Notes under the pieces: model-generated
Databases searched by the model: none
What the model was told of the DNA's origin: nothing
The model's input: the letters and a program-made list of their open reading frames with translations, nothing else
NCBI GenBank assembly: GCA_018815925.1
Contig: JAHIWS010000016.1
Location: 1 to 59,174 of the forward strand
Direction of reading: 5' to 3'
From: Nanobdellota archaeon
Lineage (GTDB): Archaea; Nanobdellota; Nanobdellia; Pacearchaeales; GW2011-AR1
DNA length: 59,174 nucleotides
Shown: piece by piece, positions 24,657 through 32,648 of the stretch
Position numbering within the stretch: the stretch's first letter is position 1
Layout of the letters: every line of letters starts with the position of its first letter
Program-made: the position numbers and the translations under genes

Positions 24657-26223
24657 GAAAATAGAACAAAAAGAAATGAGAAAACATTTTGTTGATACTT
24701 TATATGATGCCCTTGAAGGAGTTGTTTCTCCAACACCTTATTTAGAAATAACTGAAGGGGATACAGTAGATGTAAAATTCTTAAACGGAAGAGGCAGATT
24801 ACCCACACCGAATTCTACAGAAGTAACTGTTTTAGATATTGATACGGCTTCTATGTTTTTTGATGATTTTCATGTTCTTTATGAGGGTGTGACAGGTGTT
24901 GGTAAAACTTATACAAGTGATGCATTATTTAATACTGTTTTTGGACCTGATGGACATTATACTTTAAGGCTTAGTGGAGGAGTTCTTGGGAGTTCTGCTC
25001 TTGAGCCATTTACAACAACTACTTTAGAAAATGGAGTTCCTAAAACAAAAATTGATCAAGAAAAGTGTCAAAAATATGGGGCATTATTTATAGATGAAAT
25101 TAATAGGGGAGATAGTCAAGAAGTTTTTCAGGTAGTTGATGGGAAAATTCACGTTAATGGAGGCACTGGTTATTTGAGAATTCCTATTCCTGGAAAAGAT
25201 AACAAATACAAGGGTCTTGCAATCATTGCTGCAATGAATCCTGCTGATGCGGAGCATAATTCTGCTCTTGAGTTAGATATTGCTGGGGAAAATAGGTTTC
25301 TAAAATTTAGATTTCCTAATGGTGTTGCCGAAGCTGGTTCAAGTCAATTAGAAAAGAAATTAGCTGGAGATTTGCATGAAGGCTTTTGGGATGAATTTTC
25401 TAAAAGATCGGGCATGAAAGGTGGCTGGAAAGAAGTTTATCCAATTGTTACAGATCCTGTACAATTTCCAACAGAACTTGATGGAGAAACTAAAGAATTT
25501 ATTGATACTGCTGTGGGTTATGTTGGTTATGATCCTAAAGAAACATTTGAAAGAAATGTTGAGTTGATGCAACAGGGAGGATTATCTCCCAATTTTTCAA
25601 TAGATATAAACCATAATGATTATAAGAAAATTCGTGATGCACAGGGAACTTTGAAACATAGTTTTGTAAGAAGGGACTTAGGAAAAATTAAAGATTTATC
25701 TAGACTATTGGGTTTTATTAAGGGAGTTAAAAATGGATCATACGATGCGAACGTCAAACTTAACGATGTTGCAGCAGGTATAGGAGTTGTTTTAGAGAGT
25801 AAAGCAATAACTGGAACAGATTATGGAAGTTTGATGGCTCTTGTTAATGATGCAAGAAGTGCATATGCTGATGTGAATAAACAAATGGGTATTCCTGAGG
25901 GTTATGGTTTAAGGCAGGGAGTTTGGCAAGCATCTATCAATGCAGGTCAAGAGAATGGTTTTGATGCTTATATTAATACTCTTAGAGCTGGAATGGAACA
26001 ATTAAATACCCAAGCTGGAAGTGCTTCACAAGCAACAATTAGATCTCGTATATTAGCCGATTTAGCTGTTCTTGAACATTTTAGCAAAACATATGAATCT
26101 GATGTAACTGCTGCCCTTAAAGCAAAAGGAGAAGAAACTTTTAAGGGATTTAGCGAATTATACCAAGCTAAGAAGGCAGAAGCAAGTGTTTACGAGCATA
26201 GGCTTGGCTCAATAGTGAGGTAA
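24646..26223 (+). CDS. MoxR-type AAA+ ATPase
   Basis: The AAA+ core carries Walker A GVTGVGKT at residues 81-88, Walker B ALFIDEINRGDSQEVF near 147, and sensor-1-like IIAAMNPADAEHNSALELD, followed by the lid. MoxR ATPases usually work with a VWA-domain protein as a chaperone or remodelling pair; here the VWA protein is encoded four genes downstream in the same operon. An N-terminal 50-residue segment and a long helical C-terminus (LKAKGEETFKGFSELYQAKK) go beyond the common core (525 residues against roughly 300-350). The operon also encodes three DGR targets, so the ATPase probably acts on, or together with, variable proteins (inference). Confidence 0.85.
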   Translation: MVTKKIEQKEMRKHFVDTLYDALEGVVSPTPYLEITEGDTVDVKFLNGRGRLPTPNSTEVTVLDIDTASMFFDDFHVLYEGVTGVGKTYTSDALFNTVFGPDGHYTLRLSGGVLGSSALEPFTTTTLENGVPKTKIDQEKCQKYGALFIDEINRGDSQEVFQVVDGKIHVNGGTGYLRIPIPGKDNKYKGLAIIAAMNPADAEHNSALELDIAGENRFLKFRFPNGVAEAGSSQLEKKLAGDLHEGFWDEFSKRSGMKGGWKEVYPIVTDPVQFPTELDGETKEFIDTAVGYVGYDPKETFERNVELMQQGGLSPNFSIDINHNDYKKIRDAQGTLKHSFVRRDLGKIKDLSRLLGFIKGVKNGSYDANVKLNDVAAGIGVVLESKAITGTDYGSLMALVNDARSAYADVNKQMGIPEGYGLRQGVWQASINAGQENGFDAYINTLRAGMEQLNTQAGSASQATIRSRILADLAVLEHFSKTYESDVTAALKAKGEETFKGFSELYQAKKAEASVYEHRLGSIVR

Positions 26224-26228
26224 GCAAA

Positions 26229-26299
26229 ATGACTAAAATAATTCCACGAGATTTAATTAAACATCTGGAATGGAAACCAGGACAAGCGACAGCTCCGAT
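26229..26299 (+). repeat. 5' coding repeat (shared N-terminal segment), copy 1
   Basis: About 71 nt encoding the N-terminal 23-24 residues are identical in targets 3 and 4 and differ at one synonymous base (ACT/ACA) in target 5. The rest of the genes has diverged strongly, so this repeat has been kept or copied recently. Confidence 0.85.
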
Positions 26300-27044
26300 T
26301 ACTCCTGCTACTAATTTTGTTCCTCAAAATATAGGTAGTTTTAACACGGATAATGTTAATTATAGTTTTTTAGAAGGAGATGTTGGAAGACAAGTTTTAG
26401 AAGAATATAATCAATTAGTTCAAAGGGAATATCAAAATGCTTCTGCATTGCAAAAGCTATCTTTTGCAGGTGATGTTGTTAAGGGAAGTAATCCTTTTGC
26501 TTTTGTTTTATTAAATAAAGTTTTACAGAATCACGGAAAATGGGTTGCAAGACCAGTTGATCTAGAGAAATGTTTAAAAGAAGGATCTTTAAATTTGAGG
26601 GATACTTATGGAGATTCTGGTTTAGTTTTAAGAAGTGAAAATAATCCTAATGGATATTTAGCAGAGAATTTAGCATCTCAAGTAAAGGGAAGAGGCTATA
26701 ATGTTGGAGGAGATGCTGTGATGATTCCCTTAGCTGGGTTTGATTTAGCATATGATTCAAATTCTCCTCAAGATTTAGTTTTTCAGTTAACAGATTCTAG
26801 TGAGATAATTTATGCTCCTCAATTAAATAAAATAAACCCTATCAAGAAGTTTAATGGTGCAGACGAGCAAGGACTCCCTATTTTTGAGGATGCTGGATCA
26901 AGAACATTGTATTCAAGTGAGGATGAAGGACTTTGCAGGCTGTACCGTTACGGGGATCTGTATCTGAACGCCGGGGACAGGGATCTTGCTGATTCGGACG
27001 AGGACGGCCGGGTAATTATTTGTGCCGAAGGCACGTCGTCGTAA
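26229..27044 (+). CDS. DGR-diversified target protein 3 with shared N-terminal segment
   Basis: The 271-residue protein begins with the segment MTKIIPRDLIKHLEWKPGQA that is repeated in targets 4 and 5. A middle domain (FAFVLLNKVLQNHGKWVARPVDLEKCL...DTYGDSGLVLRSENNPNGY) precedes the C-type-lectin-like end, where the variable repeat encodes GLCRLYRYGDLYLNAGDRDL and stops eight residues after it. Twelve substitutions, all at TR2 adenines. The ATG lies five bases after the MoxR stop. The protein is cytoplasmic by sequence. The middle is not obviously related to targets 4 and 5, so only the two ends are shared. Confidence 0.87.
   Translation: MTKIIPRDLIKHLEWKPGQATAPITPATNFVPQNIGSFNTDNVNYSFLEGDVGRQVLEEYNQLVQREYQNASALQKLSFAGDVVKGSNPFAFVLLNKVLQNHGKWVARPVDLEKCLKEGSLNLRDTYGDSGLVLRSENNPNGYLAENLASQVKGRGYNVGGDAVMIPLAGFDLAYDSNSPQDLVFQLTDSSEIIYAPQLNKINPIKKFNGADEQGLPIFEDAGSRTLYSSEDEGLCRLYRYGDLYLNAGDRDLADSDEDGRVIICAEGTSS
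26939..27014 (+). repeat. DGR variable repeat VR3
   Basis: 76 nt align gap-free to TR2 with 12 differences, all at template A. The first four bases of the TR2 alignment that match in VR4/VR5 do not match here, so the left end is set four bases later. Confidence 0.92.
27022..27034 (+). promoter_or_regulatory. Hairpin downstream of VR3
   Basis: GTGCC-GAA-GGCAC, seven bases after the end of TR2 homology. The stem differs from GTGGC/GCCAC at VR1/VR2 on both strands, so pairing is kept. Confidence 0.72.
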
Positions 27045-27048
27045 AATT

Positions 27049-27054
27049 AGGAGG
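27049..27054 (+). promoter_or_regulatory. Ribosome-binding site of target 4
   Basis: AGGAGG lies 11 bases before ATG 27066, unusually strong for this window. It suggests independent, efficient initiation of target 4 inside the operon. Confidence 0.6.
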
Positions 27055-27065
27055 ATAAAAATAAA

Positions 27066-27136
27066 ATGACTAAAATAATTCCACGAGATTTAATTAAACA
27101 TCTGGAATGGAAACCAGGACAAGCGACAGCTCCGAT
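27066..27136 (+). repeat. 5' coding repeat (shared N-terminal segment), copy 2
   Basis: Identical to 26229..26299 over 71 bases. See copy 1. Confidence 0.85.
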
Positions 27137-27941
27137 AGTTAATCCTGTAAGTCAACCTAGTATTCAACCTCAAAATACGAGCTTTCCTGATCTTCCAACA
27201 GAAAGTTTTCTTTTTAGCTATGATGGTGAACATAAAGATTTTTTTCAGGAATTAATTACAAAAGTAAATGCAGTTTATGCTGGAACAAAAGCAACAATTC
27301 CTGAGGGGACTAGTGGAGAGATACAAGGACATTTGATTAAAAGAATGGGATTGATAAGCACAATAGCAAATGATTCTAGTTTAAGGAGTGCAGGCTTACA
27401 TCCTATTACTGCTATACAATCAGAATATTTATTGAAGAACGGAAAATTAATAAATCCGGAAGATAACTGGGAAGATTTTGGAATGGTTTTATATGATAGA
27501 AGTTCGAGTGGATATAATTCAAAAGAAGCTCAGGTGCTTTATAATTCATTAATGGTGCATAGGACTGATTTAGGTTTAAGTGAAAGTGATTTAGAAAATA
27601 GATTGATTGTAGTAAATCCTGGAGCAGAAATCGATTCAAGTATGCCTAACGGAGTTAAACCAATTATAATTCCAGGAAGAACTCAAGTATATCAACATGA
27701 AGTTTTGGAAAAGGTTGGGGAGAATTTAAGTTTTGATGGTTATGGATTAGAAGGAGGTTTGCCTTTACTTGGCCAGTTAGAGAATGGAAGCAGAACATTA
27801 TACATGCCAAGTGAAACTTCTGATATAGGATTGCGTGTGCTGTACCGTAACAGGGTTCTGATTCTGAGCGCCGGGTACTGGAGTCTTGCTAGTTCGAACG
27901 AGGACGGCCGGGTAAATTTTGCGCGTAGCGCGTCGCCGTAA
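27066..27941 (+). CDS. DGR-diversified target protein 4 with shared N-terminal segment
   Basis: A 291-residue paralogue of target 5: both have FPDxPxESFLxSYDGxHxDxFQELI, a middle with GEIQGHLIKRMGLISTIANDSSL, and a conserved VKPIIIPGRTQVYQHEVLEK before the lectin-like end. The variable repeat encodes RVLYRNRVLILSAGYWSLAS and ends close to the stop. Twelve substitutions against TR2, all at adenines. The N-terminal segment is the same as in target 3. No signal peptide. It lies between target 3 and the VWA gene, and spacing (21 and 15 bases) indicates one transcript. Confidence 0.88.
   Translation: MTKIIPRDLIKHLEWKPGQATAPIVNPVSQPSIQPQNTSFPDLPTESFLFSYDGEHKDFFQELITKVNAVYAGTKATIPEGTSGEIQGHLIKRMGLISTIANDSSLRSAGLHPITAIQSEYLLKNGKLINPEDNWEDFGMVLYDRSSSGYNSKEAQVLYNSLMVHRTDLGLSESDLENRLIVVNPGAEIDSSMPNGVKPIIIPGRTQVYQHEVLEKVGENLSFDGYGLEGGLPLLGQLENGSRTLYMPSETSDIGLRVLYRNRVLILSAGYWSLASSNEDGRVNFARSASP
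27835..27914 (+). repeat. DGR variable repeat VR4
   Basis: 80 nt, gap-free to TR2; 12 differences, all at template A. Confidence 0.93.
27921..27933 (+). promoter_or_regulatory. Hairpin downstream of VR4
   Basis: G-CGCG-TAG-CGCG-T: four G-C pairs plus a closing G-T, six bases after TR homology ends. Third version of the post-VR stem. Confidence 0.65.
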
Positions 27942-27956
27942 AATTGGAGAAAAACA

Positions 27957-29900
27957 ATGAAAAGTATGAATTTATTATTAAATGAAGCAGAAAGGAATTG
28001 GAGAGATGAAGTTAGACGAGACTTTCCTTTGCGTAGTGATACTTCTGTTGTCAAGCAAAGTTCTCAAAATGGAAGAGATTGGTTATTTTCAACAGATCTT
28101 AAAAAAATTTATGCAGATATTTCTAACGATGCAAGTCTACAGAAAAAGTTCCAAGAAGTTATAACAAAATATTGGGATGGTAATCCTGAAGAATTAGCAA
28201 AAGAAACTTTACATTATTTATTGCACCATGAATTATATCACCCCATTGAAGCACCTTTTAGTATAACTGGTGAAGGTAATGATAATAAAAAGATTCATCA
28301 ATCTATTAGGAGAGGAGCTCTTAAAGCAGAGCCAGCCCTTAGTGCTTTGGAGCAAGTTACAAAAGTTCAGGCTTCCCAAAATGGAGTTAAAGATTTTATA
28401 TTAGATAATCGTTTTGCCTTGGATAATCAAGAAAAAGGATATGTTCGTGAAGATATTATTCCAACTTGGGATTTATTAGAATTGCAAGACTCTCCTTCAA
28501 AAACTAATTTTTATACTGTTACTAGGTTTTTATATGGGGCAATGTATGGGCCTGAAAGTACTCATAGATTTTTTGAAGATAAATCTGGAGAAAAGGGAGT
28601 TGAGATTGCAGAGAAATCATTGAGCGCCTTGACTAAAAAACCTGTTAAATTGCCAAGACAAAAAGGGTTAGTAGGTAAGGCTAAATCCTTGTTAGGTAGA
28701 AATCCTAAACAAGATACAAGTGAAAGGATGCAACAATACATAAAAGATGTTAGGGAAGTTTTTTCTGGAGACGATAGATATGCTGGGATTGAGCGTTTTA
28801 TGTCTATTTTAGGTCCTTATGTTGAAAAAAGTATGCCCCAAGGAAGACCAGATATGCAAGGTGCAGAAAGTGGAACTTCTCCACAAAATATTTTACAAGA
28901 TTTACTTGATGATATGGATCCTCAAGAGCAACAGCAATTTGTGCAAGATTTGGCTCAAGAAAAACCAAATGCTTTAGAGCAAGCTGTATCGGGGACCCCA
29001 ATGCCTCAAGAATCAAGTGCAGATGAGATGAAAAATTTAGATTTATTGGCAACTCACGAATTCTATAAGAGAAATCATCCAAAGATTAAGATTGTTGGTG
29101 GAAGCAAAGTTGGAGAGAGTGTTGTAGTAGGAAAACAAGAATATTGGAATTTAAAGAGGACCACGGTTTTAACAGAAGATCAACTTAGTAAAGTTAATCT
29201 TAATAGGATTAATAAATTACAAAAAAGAACAAGGTTACCTTGGCTTATTAATTTAGGTAATAGCACTTTTAGATTAAATGAATACGAACTTAAAGAACAT
29301 AATTTGAAAGATGTTGTTTATGTTGATTCCCATATTGATGTTCCTGATATGGTTGAGTTTTATCTTGATAGCTCTGGTTCAATGTTTGGTAACGAATTCA
29401 AAGTTAATGATGGAAGTAGATGGGATATGTTGAGTAATGTTTTGTATGGTTTTGTTGATGCTTTGGGGCAAGGAGGCAAACAATTAGGAAAGAAGACAAA
29501 AATGAGGGTGCATAATTTTGGAGATAAACAAGTAAGTTCAGAGATTGTTCCTGTGGATAAGTTTTGGAAAGGAGATACTGCAAGTTTAAAAACTCTCTTT
29601 AAGCCTGCAAATGGTTATAGTAAAGAAGATATTAATTTGACCCATTATCGTGATGGAAGGCAAAGAACTTATGTTGTTGTCACAGACGGGGAATTGGTTA
29701 TTCCTGGAAGAACTGCTCGTGAATCCAGAAAGATGAAAGAGATAGCCCAAGATCATAATAATAATGTTGTATTATTTGAAATTGGTGGAACATATGATTT
29801 AGGTAAGGCTGTTAAATCAGACTCTAGTATTGTTTATCATCAAGTACATGATAAAAATAAAATGCTTAGTGCAGGTTTGGAGGTGTTGTTATCAAAATGA
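27957..29900 (+). CDS. VWA-domain protein with N-terminal HExxH metallopeptidase-like domain
   Basis: The C-terminal part is a von Willebrand A domain with the metal-binding MIDAS motif DSSGS at residues 471-475 and later YVVVTDGELVIPG. The N-terminal part carries ETLHYLLHHELYHPIEAP, i.e. HELYH (HExxH) at 91-95, like the zinc-peptidase domain in some VWA-like proteins that partner MoxR ATPases. The middle holds a Gln/Pro/Asp-rich low-complexity linker (SPQNILQDLLDDMDPQEQQQ). Together with MoxR this gives a two-part ATP-driven machine, with possible proteolysis or only substrate docking. A third zinc ligand is not certain. Its stop overlaps the start of target 5 by four bases. Confidence 0.82.
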   Translation: MKSMNLLLNEAERNWRDEVRRDFPLRSDTSVVKQSSQNGRDWLFSTDLKKIYADISNDASLQKKFQEVITKYWDGNPEELAKETLHYLLHHELYHPIEAPFSITGEGNDNKKIHQSIRRGALKAEPALSALEQVTKVQASQNGVKDFILDNRFALDNQEKGYVREDIIPTWDLLELQDSPSKTNFYTVTRFLYGAMYGPESTHRFFEDKSGEKGVEIAEKSLSALTKKPVKLPRQKGLVGKAKSLLGRNPKQDTSERMQQYIKDVREVFSGDDRYAGIERFMSILGPYVEKSMPQGRPDMQGAESGTSPQNILQDLLDDMDPQEQQQFVQDLAQEKPNALEQAVSGTPMPQESSADEMKNLDLLATHEFYKRNHPKIKIVGGSKVGESVVVGKQEYWNLKRTTVLTEDQLSKVNLNRINKLQKRTRLPWLINLGNSTFRLNEYELKEHNLKDVVYVDSHIDVPDMVEFYLDSSGSMFGNEFKVNDGSRWDMLSNVLYGFVDALGQGGKQLGKKTKMRVHNFGDKQVSSEIVPVDKFWKGDTASLKTLFKPANGYSKEDINLTHYRDGRQRTYVVVTDGELVIPGRTARESRKMKEIAQDHNNNVVLFEIGGTYDLGKAVKSDSSIVYHQVHDKNKMLSAGLEVLLSK

Positions 29901-29967
29901 CAAAAATAATTCCACGAGATTTAATTAAACATCTGGAATGGAAACCAGGACAAGCGACAGCTCCGAT
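29897..29967 (+). repeat. 5' coding repeat (shared N-terminal segment), copy 3
   Basis: Matches copies 1 and 2 over 71 bases with one synonymous change in the third codon position. Confidence 0.85.
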
Positions 29968-30763
29968 AGTTAATCCTGCAGTTCAATCTATAAATACATC
30001 ACAAGGAGTTAATTTTCCTGATTCACCTCCAGAGAGTTTTCTTATGAGTTATGATGGACCTCATGCGGATTATTTTCAAGAATTAATTTCTAAGGTCAAT
30101 GAAAGATTTGGGGGCACAAGAGCAGAAATCCCGACAGGAACTTCTGGCGAAGTTCAAAACATGTATGCTATTAAAAGAATGGCTTTGGTTTCTGCAATTG
30201 TAAATAATCCAAGTTTACAAGGTCAAGAATTTTATCCAATTACTCCAATGCAAGATGAATTTTTGCTTAAAGCAAGTAAGCTTCCTGATCCAAGTAAATA
30301 CTGGGAAGATTTAGCTTTATTATTATATGATACAAATGGGAATAATCCTAAAGAAGCACAAGCATTGAAAGAAAGTATTGTTCAACATAGGATTGATTTA
30401 GGTTTAAGTCGTAATGATTTAGAAAAGAGATTAATTATTGTTGGTGCTGGTGGAGAGGTTGATTTGAGTATGCCTCATGGAGTTAAACCTATTATAATCC
30501 CAGGAATTACTCAAGTTTATGCTCATGAAATTCTAAATAGGATTGGAGAGAATCATAAATTTGAATATGGTTTAGATAGGGGGCTTCCTACTTTTAGTGA
30601 AATAGGTAATGGGACAAGAACTCTTTATATGCCTAGTGGAGATGACATTGGATTACGTGTGCTGTACCGTAGCAGGGATCTGTATCTGTTCGCCTGGGGC
30701 AGGGATCTTGCTAGTTCGTACGGGAACGGCCGGGTAAATTTTGCGCGTAGCGCGTCGCCGTAA
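29897..30763 (+). CDS. DGR-diversified target protein 5 with shared N-terminal segment
   Basis: A 288-residue close paralogue of target 4 (shared YDGPHADYFQELISKVNERF, NMYAIKRMALVSAIVNNPSL, VKPIIIPGITQVYAHEIL). It starts with the common N-terminal segment and ends in the variable repeat RVLYRSRDLYLFAWGRDLAS. Fourteen differences from TR2, all at adenines. ATG overlaps the VWA stop, so translation of the two is coupled, which supports a physical link between the VWA protein and the variable protein. It is the last gene of the operon. Confidence 0.88.
   Translation: MTKIIPRDLIKHLEWKPGQATAPIVNPAVQSINTSQGVNFPDSPPESFLMSYDGPHADYFQELISKVNERFGGTRAEIPTGTSGEVQNMYAIKRMALVSAIVNNPSLQGQEFYPITPMQDEFLLKASKLPDPSKYWEDLALLLYDTNGNNPKEAQALKESIVQHRIDLGLSRNDLEKRLIIVGAGGEVDLSMPHGVKPIIIPGITQVYAHEILNRIGENHKFEYGLDRGLPTFSEIGNGTRTLYMPSGDDIGLRVLYRSRDLYLFAWGRDLASSYGNGRVNFARSASP
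30657..30736 (+). repeat. DGR variable repeat VR5
   Basis: 80 nt, gap-free to TR2; 14 differences, all at template A. Confidence 0.93.
30743..30755 (+). promoter_or_regulatory. Hairpin downstream of VR5
   Basis: Same G-CGCG-TAG-CGCG-T hairpin as after VR4, same spacing. The next ~15 bases up to the stop codon are also shared among VR3-VR5. Confidence 0.65.
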
Positions 30764-30831
30764 AATTAGGATCTGTTTATTTTTATAATCTCATAGAAAA
30801 ATATTATAAACTATTTTTGAGTTATGTTTTT

Positions 30832-31251
30832 ATGAAAAAAGAGGAGTTTATGTGTGAAGCCATAAAAGATGCTAAGAAAAGCAAACATCATTTTGGAGCT
30901 GTAGTTGTGAAAGGGAATAAAATTATTGCCCATATGGGAAAAAGACCTGCAGGAGATCCAAGATATCATGCAGAAACACAGGCACTTCTTAATGCTACAA
31001 ATAAACTCAAAACTAAAACCCTTAAAGGTTGCACATTATATTCTACTTGCGAACCTTGTCCAATGTGTTTTTATATGGCTTGGATAACAGGAATTTCAAA
31101 GATAATTTATGGAGCAAATATAAATGATGCTCTAAAACACGGATTTAAACAAATTAATATTAGTAATCAAACATTAAATAAAAAAAGTGGAAATAAGATC
31201 AAATTAGAAAAAGGATTTATGAGAAAAGAATGTTTAGAGTTATTTAACTAA
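30832..31251 (+). CDS. CMP/dCMP-deaminase-fold zinc deaminase
   Basis: The 139-residue protein has the zinc-dependent deaminase signature: YHAETQALL (His ligand and catalytic Glu) and STCEPCPMCFYMAWITG (two Cys ligands). The MCEAIKDAKKSKHHFGAVVVKGNKII start and CEPCPMC form are closest to guanine deaminase and tRNA-adenosine deaminase relatives. ATG 30832 is chosen; the track's TTG start is five codons upstream. It follows the DGR operon within the element. A role in base salvage is most likely; an editing or mutagenic role with the DGR is only a thought. It converges with the regulator gene, overlapping by eight bases. Confidence 0.82.
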   Translation: MKKEEFMCEAIKDAKKSKHHFGAVVVKGNKIIAHMGKRPAGDPRYHAETQALLNATNKLKTKTLKGCTLYSTCEPCPMCFYMAWITGISKIIYGANINDALKHGFKQINISNQTLNKKSGNKIKLEKGFMRKECLELFN

Positions 31252-32185
31252 CCATATTATCCACTTCAATTTTGTATTCTTGCAATGTGGCTTTTCCAAT
31301 CCTCTTTTCAATTTTACCCCTTATTTCTTTTAACTCTTCATTATCTTCCGCAAGAAATGCGTAATATAAATTAACATAACCTACAGCTTTGATTACTATA
31401 ACAAATCTTGGATCTGATTTAACATATTCTATGAATTTTTCTATTTCTTCGTTATATGATGGATCAATTCTCGAAATAAAAGTATACTCTCTGTATCCTA
31501 CTTTGTTCATATCAATTATTGGATAAAATCTCTGAATTATATCTTTATCTTGAAGAAATTTTATTCTTCTAGTAATTGTATTAATGCTCGTTTTAAGTTC
31601 ATGAGATAATTGTAAAGAAGTTTTTCTTGAATCTTGTTTTAGCTTATGAATAATTTTCCAATCCAAATCTTTTATCTCTATATTTTCAACACTTCCCTTA
31701 ACATCTACTTGTGCTTTTTTCTTTGTATTAAGCCTTCTTGAGAAAAAAGTATGGGATTTAACACTCTGGAAAGAAAGATAATTAACTACATGTTTCTTGA
31801 ATTTTTTTATTATTTTTGTTTGAATTTCATCATATCTTTCTATTGTTTTTGTCCATACAGAAATATAAACTTTCCATTGACTTACCTCATGAAGCATATA
31901 ACAACATCCAACCTCATTAAGATCAGTAACTTGTTTAAGATAACTACTAATTTCATTAGCATCGATTCCTTTCAGATCAAGGTATAATGAGTGCCTACTA
32001 AAGCCTATTTTTGAATAATTAATATTTGCTGTGTATTTCTTAATAATATTTTGATCTTCTAATTTTTTGATCCTATATGCTGTGGTTTGAGGAGGTAATT
32101 TTACAGCTTTAGCTATTTTTGCCACAGGCTTTCTACAATCTTGTAGTAATTCAAACAATATTTCTTTATCTTTCTGATTTATCAT
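31244..32185 (-). CDS. Double Lrp/AsnC-type transcriptional regulator
   Basis: The 313-residue protein holds two Lrp/AsnC units in tandem. The first helix-turn-helix is NQKDKEILFELLQDCRKPVAKIAKAVKLPPQTTAYRIKKLE, with a following RAM-like domain; the second is IKDLDWKIIHKLKQDSRKTSLQLSHELKTSINTITRRIKFL, with REYTFISRIDPSYNEEIEKF and FVIVIKAVGYVNLYYAF. Double units are found in several archaeal lineages. It may control element genes; targets are not evident. The gene converges with the deaminase. Confidence 0.85.
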   Translation of the reverse strand: MINQKDKEILFELLQDCRKPVAKIAKAVKLPPQTTAYRIKKLEDQNIIKKYTANINYSKIGFSRHSLYLDLKGIDANEISSYLKQVTDLNEVGCCYMLHEVSQWKVYISVWTKTIERYDEIQTKIIKKFKKHVVNYLSFQSVKSHTFFSRRLNTKKKAQVDVKGSVENIEIKDLDWKIIHKLKQDSRKTSLQLSHELKTSINTITRRIKFLQDKDIIQRFYPIIDMNKVGYREYTFISRIDPSYNEEIEKFIEYVKSDPRFVIVIKAVGYVNLYYAFLAEDNEELKEIRGKIEKRIGKATLQEYKIEVDNMVS

Positions 32186-32346
32186 CTTTACTCTAAACTT
32201 AGGGAATTTGTCACATTTTTAAAGCTTTTGTTCAAAATCTCCAAGTATTTTATCGATTAGTTTATATTCAAATGTTTTTTTATAGATTTGTGAACCTAGC
32301 CTTTTTATATCAAAGAGGTTTTAGGTTATGTGTGGGGTGATGGCAC

Positions 32347-32366
32347 CTCAGAAGTCTAATTCTGAG
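32347..32366 (+). promoter_or_regulatory. Hairpin in the 5' leader of the 90-aa gene
   Basis: CTCAGAA-GTCTAA-TTCTGAG, a perfect 7-bp stem, ends nine bases before ATG 32376. It may influence translation. A TTTTATATC box lies about 70 bases upstream of the ATG. Confidence 0.35.
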
Positions 32367-32375
32367 AAATAAAAA

Positions 32376-32648
32376 ATGACAAAAAGGCAAATCATTCCAA
32401 GCAACATAATAAAGTCAAAAGGAAAATTATGGTATGGTGAAAGTGGGCAAGCGTGGAATATAATTAGATTAAATAATGAGCTAATAAGAACATTCCCTCA
32501 ATTAAAAGAAAAAAGATCAAAGTTTACATATGAAATACTTTATAACAGAAACATAAAGGAGTTTATGAATACTATAAAAAAGATAAAAACAAACGAAGCG
32601 TTGCCCCTTTTATTGTGGGTGTTTAAAGAGGATAATTTTGACACCTAA
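32376..32648 (+). CDS. Unknown 90-aa element protein
   Basis: No known family. The N-terminus (MTKRQIIPSNIIKSKGKLWY, then GESGQAWN) faintly echoes the shared N-terminal segment of targets 3-5 in the pattern MTK-IIP-x-x-IIK/LIK...GQA, with insertions. The remainder is helical and basic. It converges with the integrase gene, with a four-base overlap of the ends. It could be an excisionase-like or recognition protein, but there is no direct evidence. Confidence 0.55.
   Translation: MTKRQIIPSNIIKSKGKLWYGESGQAWNIIRLNNELIRTFPQLKEKRSKFTYEILYNRNIKEFMNTIKKIKTNEALPLLLWVFKEDNFDT

Noticed and set aside
32333-32366. C/D-box-like sRNA (GTGATGG ... TCTGAG)
   Set aside because: Only weak box matches and too little room for guide sequences; the stretch is better described as a simple hairpin.
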